Positions 63,276 through 64,000 of a DNA stretch of 64,000 nucleotides are shown one piece after another. Within the stretch, counting starts at the first letter, position 1. Every line of letters starts with the position of its first letter. The stretch is from contig NZ_VORM01000013.1 in the NCBI RefSeq assembly GCF_007997225.1, positions 62,001 through 126,000 on the forward strand, read 5' to 3'. The translations under genes were made by a program, and so were the position numbers. Source of the DNA: Subsaximicrobium wynnwilliamsii. GTDB lineage: Bacteria; Bacteroidota; Bacteroidia; Flavobacteriales; Flavobacteriaceae. The notes under the pieces were generated by a model. The model had not been told where the DNA came from. It did not search any database and saw nothing but the letters and a program-made list of their open reading frames with translations.

Positions 63276-63959
63276 ATGAAGAAAACGCTTGAACAGCTTA
63301 TTAAAGCCTTACCAGATTGCTCGGTCTTGGAGCCTTCTATCCCTAAAAACCAATTTGTCGCCATAGATCTATCAAGAGACAGTGATGTTTTGAACCATAT
63401 AGATGTGTCCTCATCCCAAATCTTGGCCGCTTACATAGACGACTATATTGCAGAAAAAAAAGCCAGATACGCTTATGGTGGTTATATGGAAGTACGCAAT
63501 ATTTACCAGCGCAGCACGTATTTCAAGAACAACATGCCCAGTAATGAGCGCTACATCCATTTGGGTCTTGATATTTGGGCACCTTCGGAAACCAGTATTT
63601 TCACTCCTTTGGATGCGACGCTTCACAGCTTTAAGAACAATATCAATTTTGGCGATTACGGACCCACCATCATCTTAAGACATGAGATCGAAGGCACTGG
63701 GTTCTATACGCTTTATGGGCACCTGAGTTTGGAGTCTTTGGCCCATCTTGAAATAGGGCAGACTTTTAAACAAGGCGAACAGATAGGTGCTTTGGGTGAC
63801 GCCAGCGTGAATGGCGATTATCCGCCACACTTGCATTTCCAAATCATGGCCGATATTCAGGATTATTTTGGAGATTATCCTGGTGTAAGTTCCAAACAGG
63901 ATTTTGAATTTTATAAACAGAATTGTCTGGATCCTTCGTTTTTACTGGGGTTGGAGTGA
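63276..63959 (+). CDS. M23 family metallopeptidase (short, cytoplasmic-looking)
   Basis: The 227-aa product is mainly an M23 domain: HLGLDIWAPSETSIFTPL (H-x3-D), TLYGHLSLESL and PPHLHFQIMADI carry the zinc ligands. Unlike the M23 protein at 22796-23767 it has no visible signal peptide or membrane anchor, so export is unclear; it may act on a non-peptidoglycan substrate or have an unrecognised export route. It ends 41 bases before the window edge. Confidence 0.9.
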   Translation: MKKTLEQLIKALPDCSVLEPSIPKNQFVAIDLSRDSDVLNHIDVSSSQILAAYIDDYIAEKKARYAYGGYMEVRNIYQRSTYFKNNMPSNERYIHLGLDIWAPSETSIFTPLDATLHSFKNNINFGDYGPTIILRHEIEGTGFYTLYGHLSLESLAHLEIGQTFKQGEQIGALGDASVNGDYPPHLHFQIMADIQDYFGDYPGVSSKQDFEFYKQNCLDPSFLLGLE

Positions 63960-64000
63960 TATTAAGTTGTGGCTTTAGTTGGTAATGTCAATGCATTGAA

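Overview
The window comes from a member of the Bacteroidetes, almost certainly a marine-type Flavobacteriaceae. The evidence is type IX secretion (T9SS) sorting domains of both A and B types, a SprF/PorP protein beside an OmpA-like protein, gliding-motility-type adhesin architecture, a GSCFA protein, 2TM-domain/LytS-type kinases, promoters of the Bacteroidetes TAnnTTTG type and no strong Shine-Dalgarno sequences. No rRNA, tRNA or CRISPR array was seen.

Layout: (1) 1-1.6 kb is the N-terminal part of an AsmA-like protein that runs off the left edge. (2) 1.6-5.9 kb is an accessory, A+T-richer defence island: a lone TIR-domain protein between two highly structured non-coding elements, a decayed PIN toxin with its small partner, a DNA-methyltransferase N-terminal stub fused to a copy of a neighbouring gene's tail, and a complete AbiEi/AbiEii pair with two inverted-repeat operators. 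An 82-bp direct repeat of the 3' end of the adjacent OmpA-like gene bounds the AbiE module. (3) 5.9-15.6 kb is a T9SS surface locus on the minus strand: OmpA-like protein, SprF-like protein, a 1418-aa adhesin with eleven ~79-aa repeats, and a LysM/PBP-like protein. (4) 15.8-19.6 kb holds der and a C-type-lectin T9SS protein. (5) 20.4-26.6 kb holds the TPM-TPM-LemA-MerR-M23 group with alaS divergent. (6) 26.7-33.1 kb holds a GSCFA protein, a decayed two-component pair, coaD, a GNAT protein, ddl, a PASTA protein and an RluD-type synthase. (7) 34.1-41.1 kb holds yaaA, a small THX ribosomal protein gene, a UDG-like protein, a TspO-like protein and a four-gene operon with a LytS-type kinase. (8) 41.3-54.1 kb holds pyrG, yidC, a fasciclin lipoprotein, a YwqK-type protein, mnmA, a T9SS subtilase, a nitronate monooxygenase, and MATE, small-protein and PAP2 genes. 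(9) 54.1-64 kb holds a three-gene glycolipid operon, a UDP-sugar epimerase, an acyl-CoA dehydrogenase, meaB, a DUF2911 protein and an M23 protein.

Two kinds of repeat dominate the spaces between genes. One is arrays of 7-bp units whose word differs from place to place (26 exact units at 47265-47446, 10 at 58791-58860, and at least eight others). The other is palindromic elements, two of which sit in frame inside genes: one in alaS and one in the small PIN-partner gene. These, the island bounded by a gene-tail duplication, and the structured elements around the TIR gene are the most unusual things in the window.
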